NCBI GenBank assembly: GCA_031290755.1
Contig: JAITMY010000020.1
Location: 1-10,224, forward strand
Length of the DNA stretch: 10,224 nt
Reading direction: 5' to 3'
Source: Prevotellaceae bacterium
GTDB lineage: Bacteria > Bacteroidota > Bacteroidia > Bacteroidales > UBA932
Under the pieces are notes generated by a model. That model did not search any database and had not been told where the DNA came from. It worked only from the letters and a program-made list of their open reading frames with translations. Position numbers and translations under genes: made by a program. This document shows, piece after piece, positions 1 to 6,409 of this stretch. Each line of letters starts with the position of its first letter. Position 1 is the stretch's first letter.

Positions 1-1
1 C

Positions 2-3000
2 GCTACGCCGCCTACTGCGGCGGGCGCTTTTTCGGGTGTTCCCACCTCCACCGCCACGCTCTCCGTGCCTTGCAAGGTAACCTATGCAGGGGCATCCGGC
101 TGGAACTCGTTTGCCCATATCGTAGCCACGGACGCGCAGTGCTGCGTTACCTTTGCCGCAGGCAGCAACCTCACGGCGCAGCTGTGCAGCGATAGTACGC
201 TTACCATTAGCGGTGCAGGGGCAATGACAGAATATGAGAATACTGTTAATGCACCTTGGTACCCCTACCGAGGCATAGTAAAGGCGGTGGTGATAGGCGA
301 CAGCGTTACCCGCATTGGCTCTTTTGCTTTTGACGGTTGCAGTGGGCTAACTTCGGTAACCATCGGCAACAGCGTTACCAACATTGGCTCTTTTGCTTTT
401 AGGAATTGCAGCGGGCTGACCGCTATTACTTTCCTTGCTGCCACGTCGCCTACTGTGGGGCAGTTTGCGTTTCAGTATGTTCCTACTTCCACCGTCACGC
501 TTACCGTACCTTGTGCAATAGCATATATAGTGGCATCGAGCTGGGACTCGTTTGCCCGTATCGTAGCCGCGGAGGCGCAGTGCTGCCTTACCTTTGCCGT
601 AGGCGATAACCTCACGGCGCAGCTGTACAACGATAGTACGCTCACCATTAGCGGCGCGGGGGCAATGGCAAACTATACGAGTAGTAATGTACCTTGGTAC
701 CCCTACCGAAGCTATATAAAGGCGGTGGTGATAGGCGACAGTGTTACCGACATTGGCAGTTATGCTTTTTATGGTTGCAGCAATCTTGCATCAGTAACCC
801 TCGGCAGTAGCGTTACCGACATTGGTCAGGAGGCTTTTTCCGGTTGCAGCAAGCTTACCGCCATCACATGCTTTTCTATTACACGGCCTGCTTTGATGTA
901 CTCCTTTGTATTTCATGGCGTTCCCATTTCCACCGCCACGCTCACCGTGCCCTGCGGCATAATGGTTGGAGCGTATGCCGGCTGGGGTGGATTTACCAAC
1001 GTCGTGGGCTTAAATGCGCAGTGCTGCGTTACCTTTGCCGCAGGCGACAACCTCACCGCGCAGCTGTGTGGCGATAGCACGCTGACCATTAGCGGCACAG
1101 GGGCGCTAACAAGCTCCGTACAGAGCTACTACCGAAGCCAAGTAAAGACGGTGGTCATCCCCAGCGGCGTTACCAGCATTGGCGATAATGCTTTTTCCAG
1201 TTGTAGCAATCTTACCGCCATCACCTGCCTTGCCGCTACGCCACCTACTGTGGGGACTTCTGTGTTTTCGGGCGTTCCCACCTCCACTGCCACGCTCACC
1301 GTGCCTTGCGGTGTAGAGTATGCAGTGGCAGATGGCTGGAGTGCGTTTGCCCATATTGTGGGCACAGAAGCGCAGTGCTGCGTTACCTTAGCCGCAGGCG
1401 ACAACCTCACGGCGCAGCTGTGCAGCGACAGCACGCTTACCATTAGCGGAACGGGGGCAATGGCAGATTATAATAGCAATCAGCCCTGGAAGCCTTTCCT
1501 AAGCAAAATAAAGGCGGTGGTGATAGGCGACAGCGTTACCAGCATTGGCAGCGATGCTTTTAACGGTTGCAGCAAGCTGGCTTCGGTAACCATCGGCAGC
1601 GGCGTTACCAGCATTGGCATTAATGCTTTTTACAATTGCACAGGGCTGGCTTCGGTAACCATCGGCAACGGCGTTACCAGCATTGGCAACTTTGCTTTTT
1701 ACAATTGCACAGGTCTGACTTTGATAGCCATCGGCAACGGCGTTACCAGCATTGGCAATTATGCTTTTTACAATTGCAGCAATCTTACCGCTATTACTTG
1801 CCTTGCCGCTATGCCGCCTATTGCGGGCAATGACCCGTTTAATAGTGTTTCCGCCACGCTTACCGTGCCTTGCATGGTAAGGTATGCAGGGGCATCCGGC
1901 TGGAACTCGTTTGCCCATATCGTAAGCACCGAGGCGCAGTGCTGCGTTACCTTTGCCGCAGGCGACAACCTCACGGCGCAGCTGTGCAGCGATAGCACGC
2001 TCACCTTTAGCGGAACGGGGGCAATGGCAAGCTATACGAATACTAATAGTGTACCTTGGTACCCCTACCGAAACATGGTAAAGGCGGTGGTGATGGGCGA
2101 CAGCATTACCAGCATTAGCAGCTATGCTTTTGACGGTTGCAGTGGGCTGGCTTCGGTAACCATTCCCGACGGTATAACCAGCATTGGCAGCTATGCTTTT
2201 TACCAATGCAGCGGGCTGACCACTATTACTTGCCCTGCTGCCACGCCGCCTACTGTGGGACAGTATGCGTTTTCGTATGTTCCCACTTCTACCGCCACGC
2301 TCACCGTACCTTGTGCTATGGTATATGCAGTGGCATCGGGCTGGAGTGCGTTTACCCATATCGTAGCCACGGATGCGCAATGCTGCATTACCTTTGCCGC
2401 AGGCAACCTCACTGCGCAGCTGTGCAGCGATAGTACGTTTACCATCAGCGGAGCGGGGGCAATAGCGAATTATAGCTATGGAGGTGTAAATACACCTTGG
2501 AACCTCTACCGAAGCCGAATAAAGACGCTGGTGATAGGCGACAGTGTTACCCGCATTGGCTACTATGCTTTTTACGGTTGCGGCAATCTTACCGCCGTCA
2601 CCTGCCTTGCCGTTACGCCGCCTACTTTGGAACTTGCGTTTGAGGGTGTTCCCACCTCCACCGCCACGCTCACCGTGCCTTGCGGCATAACGGCTAAGGC
2701 GTATGTCGGCTGGGGTGGATTTACCAACATCGTGGCCTTAGATGCGCAATGCTGCGTTACCTTTGCCGCAGGCGACAACCTCACGGCACGGCTATGCCCT
2801 GACAGCACGCTCACCATTAGCGGGGCGGGAGCGCTAACAAGCTCCGTACCGAGCAGCTACCGAAGCCAAGTAAAGACGGTGGTCATCCCCAGCGGCGTTA
2901 CCGGCATTGGCGATATAGCGTTTGCCGATTGCAGCAACCTGACTTCGGTAGCCCTTCCCAACAGCGTTACCAGCATTGGCAATGGCGCTTTTGCCGGTTG

Positions 3001-5926
3001 CCACGGGCTGACTTCAGTAACCATTGGCAGCGGCGTTACCAGCATTGGCAGCGGCGTTAGCAGCAACCTTTACACCTACTACCATGCCTTCTCCCCATGC
3101 AGCGCGCTAACCACCATCAACGTGGACGCCGCTAACGCCACCTATACCAGCGAAGCAAACGTAATGTTTAGCCGCGACAAGTCAACCTTGGTGCTGTACC
3201 CCGCCGGCAGGCAAGGCAGCTACACCATTCCCAGCGACGTTACCGGCATTGGCGACTTTGCGTTTGCCACTTGCCACGGGCTGACTTCGGTAACCATTGG
3301 CAGCGGCGTTAGCAGCATTGGCAGGCTTGCTTTTATCAGCTGCGACAGCTTGACGTCCATCACCGACTTGCGCTCGCAGCCGCAAAGCATCACCAGCTAC
3401 TACAGTAGCTACTACGGCTACGCCGGCGCGTTCGAGGGCGTAAACAAAGATAGCTGCACGCTCACGGTGTCCACCTCATCGGTAGAGCGGTACCAAGCGG
3501 CCACCTACTGGAAAGACTTCCTGAACATCGTAGGCGGCGGCCTATCCGTTTCGGCACGACCGAGCAACACCTTGTGGGGTAGCGTTGCGGGCGTAGAAGA
3601 TCGCTTCTACACCGTCGGCGAAACGCTCACGCTCACGGCAGCGCCCGCCAGCATCTTCAGCAGCTGGACAAGCGGCAGCACGGTGCTCGACTCCGCTGCC
3701 ACGCTGCACCTCACGCTATCGCAGGACACGGTAATCGTGGCCAACTTTACCACCTACCGCATCTCGTACAGCAACCTGAACGGCGCCACCAACACCAACC
3801 CTGCCACCTACGCGAGCGTATCGGCCATCACCCTGGTGGCACCGGGCAGCCGCGCGGGCTACACCTTTGGCGGCTGGTACAACAGCTACGACTACACCGG
3901 CAGCGCCGTAACGAGCATCCCCGTTGGCAGCACGGGCAACAAGACGCTCTACGCCAAGTGGACGCCCAACACCTACCGCATAGCCTTCGACGCCAACGGC
4001 GGCACGGTGGTAGGCAACGCCGCCCTGTCGGTATCCTACGGCAGCGCCGTGGGTAGCTTGCCCACCGCGCAGCGCGAGGGCTACACGTTCAACGGCTGGA
4101 ACATTGCCCGCAACGGTAGCGGCGCGGCCTACACCGCGTCCACCAGCTACAGCGTGGCCGGCGACACCACCCTCTACGCCCAGTGGCTCACCAACTACAC
4201 CCTCACCTTCGACGCCAACGGCGGCGCGGTGGTGGGCAACGCCGCCAAGGAGGTAGCCTACAGCCGCACCGTAGGCAAGCTGCCCACCGCCACCCGCACC
4301 GGCCACCTCTTCATCGGGTGGAACGCCGCGCAGGACGGCACAGGGGCGGCATACTCGGCCGCCACCACCTACGAAACGCCGGCCAACGACACCATCTACG
4401 CCGTGTGGCTCACCGTGGTTAGCAAAACCGTTACCCTCGCCGCAGCGGGCAGCCTCACCACCGCGGTTAATCGGGCAGAAGCCGACACCATCACCTCGCT
4501 GGTGGTGAGCGGCACGATTGATGCTCGCGACGTAAGGTTTATGCGCGACAGCATGGCTGCCTTGGTGGAGTTAGACCTCCGCGGCGCCACCGTTGCCGCC
4601 TACGAAGGCGATGGGGGAACATGGTCAGACAATACGTATGCCGCCAACACGCTACCGCAGTACTCATTTATCAACCGCAGCTACCAGAGCAAGGGGATTA
4701 TCAACGTGGTGCTGCCTGCCGGCATGACGGAGCTTGGTTGGTACTCGTTTGCCTACTGCACGGCGCTGCGGAGCATCACCGTGCTCAACCCCACGCCACC
4801 GGCAACCAACTACGGCTACGCGTTCACCAGTGTAGATAAGAGCCTTTGCGAAGTCATCGTGCCCGACGGCTCGCTGTCGGCGTACCTGGCCGATGGCGTG
4901 TGGAGGGAATTTTTGCTGCGCGACGTATCGGGCAACGCCCCCACGTTCACCGTAGCCTTCGACGCGCAAGGCGGCAGCAGCGTAGACTCCATCAAGGGCG
5001 TTGCGCAGGGCAACACCATTGCCGCCCCCACGCCCCCCACCCGCTCCGGGTACACGTTCGACGCGTGGTACAAGGACTACTCCTACGGCACCTACAGCAA
5101 CGCTTGGGATTTTGAGAACGATGTGGTAGCGGCAAACATTACGCTCTACGCCAAGTGGGAGGTGGCGGTGGAACCAAGCTACAGCATCACCTACAACAAC
5201 CTGAACGGCGCCACCAACACCAACCCCGCCAGCTACACCAGCGCCGCGCTCCCCATCGCGCTGGTAGCACCGGGCAACCGCGAGGGCTACACCTTCGACG
5301 GCTGGTTCGGCAGCGCAACCTACACCGGCAGCGCCACAACCGGCATCCCCATTGGCAGCACGGGCGACAAGGAGTTTTGGGCCAGGTGGACGGCAACAGG
5401 CGGCGGCGAGACCACGCCCACTGTTACCAACGTAACCGTGTCTCCCAATCCCGTAGCTGTGCAAATAGGCACTACGCAGCTGTTTAGCGCCACCGTAACA
5501 GGGACGAATAGTCCGGCGCAAACGGTAACGTGGAGCGTAACAGGCAGCGCCAACAGCGGCACCAGCATTGGCAGCGCCAGCGGCCTGCTCACCGTTGCTG
5601 CCGACGAAGCGGCCACCACGCTCACCGTAACCGCCACCTCAACGGTGGATGCCACCAAAAAGGGAACGTCCATGGTAACGGTAACCGATAGCAGCAGCAC
5701 CACCGTCGTAGAGACGCGGCATGCCACGTCTCTACAAATCTACCCCAACCCCACCACCGGCCTTGTTTACATAGACAACCCCGCCGGTGCGGAAGTGAAG
5801 GTTTACACCCTTGGCGGCGCCCTCGTTCTGCGCAGCAAAGCAGCGGTAATAGACCTGAGCCGGCACGCCGCAGGCACGTACCTCATCAAGGTAGGGAGTA
5901 AGGTAGCCAAGGTGGTGAAGCAGTAG
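2..5926 (+). CDS. Giant BspA-like leucine-rich-repeat surface protein with InlB B-repeats and T9SS sorting domain (5' end outside window)
   Basis: The frame is open from base 2, and its first codons already read as the end of a repeat module (ATPPTAAGAFSGVPTSTATL), so the true start lies upstream. The GTG at 65 is an internal Val codon, not a start. 1,974 residues are visible. Order: seven LRR_5/BspA modules (about 134-3530); a bacterial-repeat domain (3542-3754); three InlB-type B-repeats (3755-4410); a second LRR-like domain containing GTIDARDVRFM and a YSFAYCTALRSITV repeat (4421-4940); two more B-repeats (4943-5392); a Big_2-like Ig domain (5423-5686); a T9SS type A sorting domain (5726-5923). 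The family is known for secreted or surface-attached proteins that bind host or matrix components; the ligand here is unknown. No enzymatic domain is visible. Base composition is uneven: the LRR part is clearly more AT-rich than the C-terminal third. Signal peptide and promoter are not in the window. Confidence 0.93.
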   Translation, partial: ATPPTAAGAFSGVPTSTATLSVPCKVTYAGASGWNSFAHIVATDAQCCVTFAAGSNLTAQLCSDSTLTISGAGAMTEYENTVNAPWYPYRGIVKAVVIGDSVTRIGSFAFDGCSGLTSVTIGNSVTNIGSFAFRNCSGLTAITFLAATSPTVGQFAFQYVPTSTVTLTVPCAIAYIVASSWDSFARIVAAEAQCCLTFAVGDNLTAQLYNDSTLTISGAGAMANYTSSNVPWYPYRSYIKAVVIGDSVTDIGSYAFYGCSNLASVTLGSSVTDIGQEAFSGCSKLTAITCFSITRPALMYSFVFHGVPISTATLTVPCGIMVGAYAGWGGFTNVVGLNAQCCVTFAAGDNLTAQLCGDSTLTISGTGALTSSVQSYYRSQVKTVVIPSGVTSIGDNAFSSCSNLTAITCLAATPPTVGTSVFSGVPTSTATLTVPCGVEYAVADGWSAFAHIVGTEAQCCVTLAAGDNLTAQLCSDSTLTISGTGAMADYNSNQPWKPFLSKIKAVVIGDSVTSIGSDAFNGCSKLASVTIGSGVTSIGINAFYNCTGLASVTIGNGVTSIGNFAFYNCTGLTLIAIGNGVTSIGNYAFYNCSNLTAITCLAAMPPIAGNDPFNSVSATLTVPCMVRYAGASGWNSFAHIVSTEAQCCVTFAAGDNLTAQLCSDSTLTFSGTGAMASYTNTNSVPWYPYRNMVKAVVMGDSITSISSYAFDGCSGLASVTIPDGITSIGSYAFYQCSGLTTITCPAATPPTVGQYAFSYVPTSTATLTVPCAMVYAVASGWSAFTHIVATDAQCCITFAAGNLTAQLCSDSTFTISGAGAIANYSYGGVNTPWNLYRSRIKTLVIGDSVTRIGYYAFYGCGNLTAVTCLAVTPPTLELAFEGVPTSTATLTVPCGITAKAYVGWGGFTNIVALDAQCCVTFAAGDNLTARLCPDSTLTISGAGALTSSVPSSYRSQVKTVVIPSGVTGIGDIAFADCSNLTSVALPNSVTSIGNGAFAGCHGLTSVTIGSGVTSIGSGVSSNLYTYYHAFSPCSALTTINVDAANATYTSEANVMFSRDKSTLVLYPAGRQGSYTIPSDVTGIGDFAFATCHGLTSVTIGSGVSSIGRLAFISCDSLTSITDLRSQPQSITSYYSSYYGYAGAFEGVNKDSCTLTVSTSSVERYQAATYWKDFLNIVGGGLSVSARPSNTLWGSVAGVEDRFYTVGETLTLTAAPASIFSSWTSGSTVLDSAATLHLTLSQDTVIVANFTTYRISYSNLNGATNTNPATYASVSAITLVAPGSRAGYTFGGWYNSYDYTGSAVTSIPVGSTGNKTLYAKWTPNTYRIAFDANGGTVVGNAALSVSYGSAVGSLPTAQREGYTFNGWNIARNGSGAAYTASTSYSVAGDTTLYAQWLTNYTLTFDANGGAVVGNAAKEVAYSRTVGKLPTATRTGHLFIGWNAAQDGTGAAYSAATTYETPANDTIYAVWLTVVSKTVTLAAAGSLTTAVNRAEADTITSLVVSGTIDARDVRFMRDSMAALVELDLRGATVAAYEGDGGTWSDNTYAANTLPQYSFINRSYQSKGIINVVLPAGMTELGWYSFAYCTALRSITVLNPTPPATNYGYAFTSVDKSLCEVIVPDGSLSAYLADGVWREFLLRDVSGNAPTFTVAFDAQGGSSVDSIKGVAQGNTIAAPTPPTRSGYTFDAWYKDYSYGTYSNAWDFENDVVAANITLYAKWEVAVEPSYSITYNNLNGATNTNPASYTSAALPIALVAPGNREGYTFDGWFGSATYTGSATTGIPIGSTGDKEFWARWTATGGGETTPTVTNVTVSPNPVAVQIGTTQLFSATVTGTNSPAQTVTWSVTGSANSGTSIGSASGLLTVAADEAATTLTVTATSTVDATKKGTSMVTVTDSSSTTVVETRHATSLQIYPNPTTGLVYIDNPAGAEVKVYTLGGALVLRSKAAVIDLSRHAAGTYLIKVGSKVAKVVKQ
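61..2900 (+). repeat. Higher-order duplication: modules 1-3 repeated as modules 5-7
   Basis: Bases 61-600 align with 1861-2400 at a constant offset of 1,800, with no gap until late in the block; over 61-180 against 1861-1980 I count 11 differences in 120 bases. Modules 1, 2 and 3 match 5, 6 and 7 in order. The offset falls from 1,800 to 1,728 after module 6, which has one LRR unit where module 2 has two. Modules 3 and 7 share the junction GWGGFTN and a long near-identical stretch starting at 1103 and 2831. The partial module at the left edge has the same tail as module 4 (YAGASGWNSFAHIV), so the four-module period probably continues upstream. Confidence 0.85.
134..3540 (+). repeat. Seven tandem BspA/LRR_5 modules, each opening with Ala-Gln-Cys-Cys
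   Basis: In-frame AQCC codons occur at 134, 575, 1016, 1370, 1934, 2375 and 2744, giving module lengths of 441, 441, 354, 564, 441 and 369 bases plus a long last module that runs to about 3530. Each module has a cap strand segment (xTFAAGDNLTAQLCSDST, then TISGxGAM), usually a PWYPYR-like turn, a KAVVIGDSV strand, one to five LRR_5 units of the form VTSIGxxAFxxC, and a closing segment PTSTATLTVPC followed by a GW-x2-F-x2-IV motif. I count 2, 2, 1, 4, 2, 1 and 5 LRR units in modules 1-7. The last module has a different C-terminal cap with NVMFSRDKSTLVLYPAG, common in BspA proteins. All length changes are multiples of three. Confidence 0.9.
1581..1787 (+). repeat. Near-identical 69-bp LRR_5 units in tandem (module 4)
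   Basis: Unit starts at 1581, 1650 and 1719 are exactly 69 bases (23 residues) apart and nearly identical, with the core GTTACCAGCATTGGC in each. This is the longest run of conserved LRR units before the last module. An exact 69-base period that keeps frame is a typical substrate for slippage or unequal recombination. Confidence 0.88.
3755..5392 (+). repeat. Five InlB-type B-repeats (Flg_new / Listeria-Bacteroides repeat)
   Basis: Copies lie at about 3755-3963, 3974-4186, 4193-4410, 4943-5160 and 5180-5392. Each has an opening strand (FDANGG or the variant NLNGATNTN), a central GYTFxGW motif and a closing LYAKW-type motif. Copies 1 and 5 form a pair with the unusual NLNGATNTNPA opening and almost identical codons; copies 2 and 3 are another pair (FDANGGxVVGNAA). 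The family is a small beta-rich ubiquitin-like fold used as a stalk in surface proteins. An LRR-like domain separates copies 3 and 4. Confidence 0.88.
5708..5735. repeat. 28-bp palindrome (REP-like) inside the coding sequence
   Basis: Arms GTAGAGACG and CGTCTCTAC flank a GC-rich centre with CATG at the axis. Thirteen of 14 base pairs match; the one mismatch is C5717 against A5726. It encodes the linker residues VETRHATSLQ between the Ig-like domain and the sorting domain. Palindromes with GTAGAGACG-type arms are, from memory, common dispersed elements in bacterial genomes; its copy number in this genome is unknown. Confidence 0.75.
5726..5923 (+). other. T9SS type A C-terminal sorting domain
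   Basis: The last 66 codons read SLQIYPNPTTGLVYI, then VKVYTLGG, then IDLSRHAAGTYLIKV and a basic end (KVAKVVKQ). This is the usual YPNP-start, GTYxxKV-end pattern of type IX sorting domains, which direct the protein across the outer membrane in Bacteroidota and are then normally removed. It implies surface attachment or release. Confidence 0.92.
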
Positions 5927-5930
5927 GCAT

Positions 5931-5957
5931 GTAGGGGCGGGGTTTGCCCGCTCCTAC
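5931..5957. repeat. REP-like hairpin just after the giant gene
   Basis: An 11-bp stem (GTAGGGGCGGG, 5931-5941, with CCCGCTCCTAC, 5947-5957, one G-T pair) encloses a 5-base loop. It starts four bases after the stop codon and has no T-tract, so it is not itself a simple intrinsic terminator. Its GTAG...CTAC ends recall the palindrome at 5708-5735. It may protect the mRNA 3' end or be a dispersed repeat. Confidence 0.65.
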
Positions 5958-5975
5958 CATCAATGCACAATGAGG

Positions 5976-6007
5976 AAACCGCAGGCTCGTGAGGGCTTGC
6001 GGTTTTT
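5976..6007 (+). terminator. Intrinsic terminator of the giant gene
   Basis: An 11-bp stem pairs AAACCGCAGGC (5976-5986) with GCTTGCGGTTT (5995-6005) around an 8-base loop, with one G-T pair. The T-run at 6003-6007 completes it. It lies 50 bases after the stop codon of the giant gene. Confidence 0.85.
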
Positions 6008-6009
6008 GT

Positions 6010-6144
6010 TTGGCAAGCTGGAATTTTAAGCACATCGTTAATCTTGAAAGAATAAAAGGCTACAATGCCGTGAATTTGAAGCGTGGCTGCGCCACTATAG
6101 AAATTAGAAACCCCAAAGAGTTGATACATTATGGAAATTGCTAA
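6010..6144 (+). pseudogene. 3' remnant of a PIN-domain (VapC-like) toxin gene, 5' part missing
   Basis: Frame 1 from TTG at 6010 to TAA at 6142-6144 reads LASWNFKHIVNLERIKGY, then NAVNLKRGCATIEIRNPKEL and IHYGNC. From memory, this SWNFKHIVN...YNAVN...IEIRxPKE pattern is the C-terminal end of a family of PIN-domain toxins that are normally about 150 residues long; I cannot run a search. Only about 44 residues remain. Upstream the frame runs straight into the terminator hairpin and hits a TGA at 5971, with no PIN core or acidic active-site residues. The stop overlaps the start of the next gene by 14 bases, as in an intact co-translated pair. I infer a toxin gene cut off by a rearrangement near 6005-6010. 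It should be inactive. Confidence 0.62.
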
Positions 6145-6304
6145 GCGTACAAAAGACTTCGATTGCGTTGAAATGAAAAACGCTATTCAGGCCAAAATCT
6201 ACACCGAAACCAAAGGGATGACCTTTGAGGAGCTAAAAGCGTATCTTACCACACGGATAGCCAATAGCCCGTTTCGCGACAGGGTAGCATCCCCCTTGGC
6301 GTGA
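6131..6304 (+). CDS. Small antitoxin-like protein (57 residues), partner of the broken PIN toxin
   Basis: The ATG at 6131 opens a 57-residue frame ending in TGA at 6302-6304. Its start lies inside the end of the PIN-toxin remnant, so it was probably translated by coupling to it. The protein begins MEIAKRTKDFDCVEMKNAIQ, followed by AKIYTETKGMTFEELKAYL, a predicted helix. I remember short proteins with DCVEMK...Q..IY...KGMT beside PIN-domain genes in Bacteroidota and cyanobacteria, but I know no official family name. It has no signal peptide or membrane segment, so it should be cytoplasmic. An antitoxin role is inferred from the neighbour only. The last residues (SPLA) end inside a small hairpin, so the C-terminus may be altered. 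No good Shine-Dalgarno site is seen. Composition is more AT-rich than the flanking genes, which fits transfer. Confidence 0.68.
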   Translation: MEIAKRTKDFDCVEMKNAIQAKIYTETKGMTFEELKAYLTTRIANSPFRDRVASPLA

Positions 6305-6328
6305 GGCACGCTACGCCGCTCCCAGCGG
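6299..6328. repeat. Two short hairpins over the stop codon of the small gene
   Basis: GCGTG-AGG-CACGC (6299-6311) spans the TGA at 6302-6304, and CCGCT-CCC-AGCGG (6316-6328) follows. With the terminator at 6333-6359 they make three hairpins in a row in about 55 bases. They could be part of a dispersed palindromic element. Confidence 0.5.
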
Positions 6329-6332
6329 TTAC

Positions 6333-6359
6333 GCCTGTGCCCCTGCGCAGGCTTTTTTT
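6333..6359 (+). terminator. Strong intrinsic terminator before nrnA
   Basis: An 8-bp stem GCCTGTGC (6333-6340) / GCGCAGGC (6345-6352), with one T-G pair and a 4-base loop, is followed directly by seven T residues (6353-6359). It ends the small antitoxin-like unit and isolates the next operon. Confidence 0.88.
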
Positions 6360-6386
6360 GTGGTTAAAGAAAAAAGTATATCTTTG
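6357..6386 (+). promoter_or_regulatory. Bacteroidota-type promoter for nrnA
   Basis: TATCTTTG at 6379-6386 is a full match to the -7 consensus TAnnTTTG, and TTTG at 6357-6360 is the -33 element, 18 bases away (consensus about 19-21). Transcription should start near 6393, leaving a leader of only about 17 bases, A-rich (GTAAAAGTAAAAAGAT) and without a Shine-Dalgarno site, before ATG 6410. The -33 element overlaps the T-tract of the preceding terminator. Confidence 0.8.
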
Positions 6387-6409
6387 CGGCAGCGTAAAAG
6401 TAAAAAGAT

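Noticed and set aside
134..1934. Regular repeats as a possible CRISPR array
   Set aside because: The repeats are long, in-frame and coding, with spacers that also encode conserved LRR residues.
1499..2380. Long antisense frame with repeated NAGNAVADGYRSQ-like peptides
   Set aside because: It is the reverse complement of the LRR repeats; the periodicity and openness come from the sense codons, and no start context or homology is seen.
3716..5521. Long antisense frames opposite the B-repeats and Ig-like domain
   Set aside because: Ala/Gly/Val/Arg-rich low-complexity translations typical of the complement of GC-rich coding sequence; the sense strand is clearly coding.
6039..6046. TAATCTTG as a -7 promoter box for the antitoxin-like gene
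   Set aside because: One mismatch in the TTTG part, no -33 TTTG at proper spacing, and it lies in the toxin-remnant codons.
5803..6129. Antisense 108-residue frame across the end of the giant gene
   Set aside because: It crosses the T9SS domain, the terminator and the toxin remnant, all better explained on the + strand.
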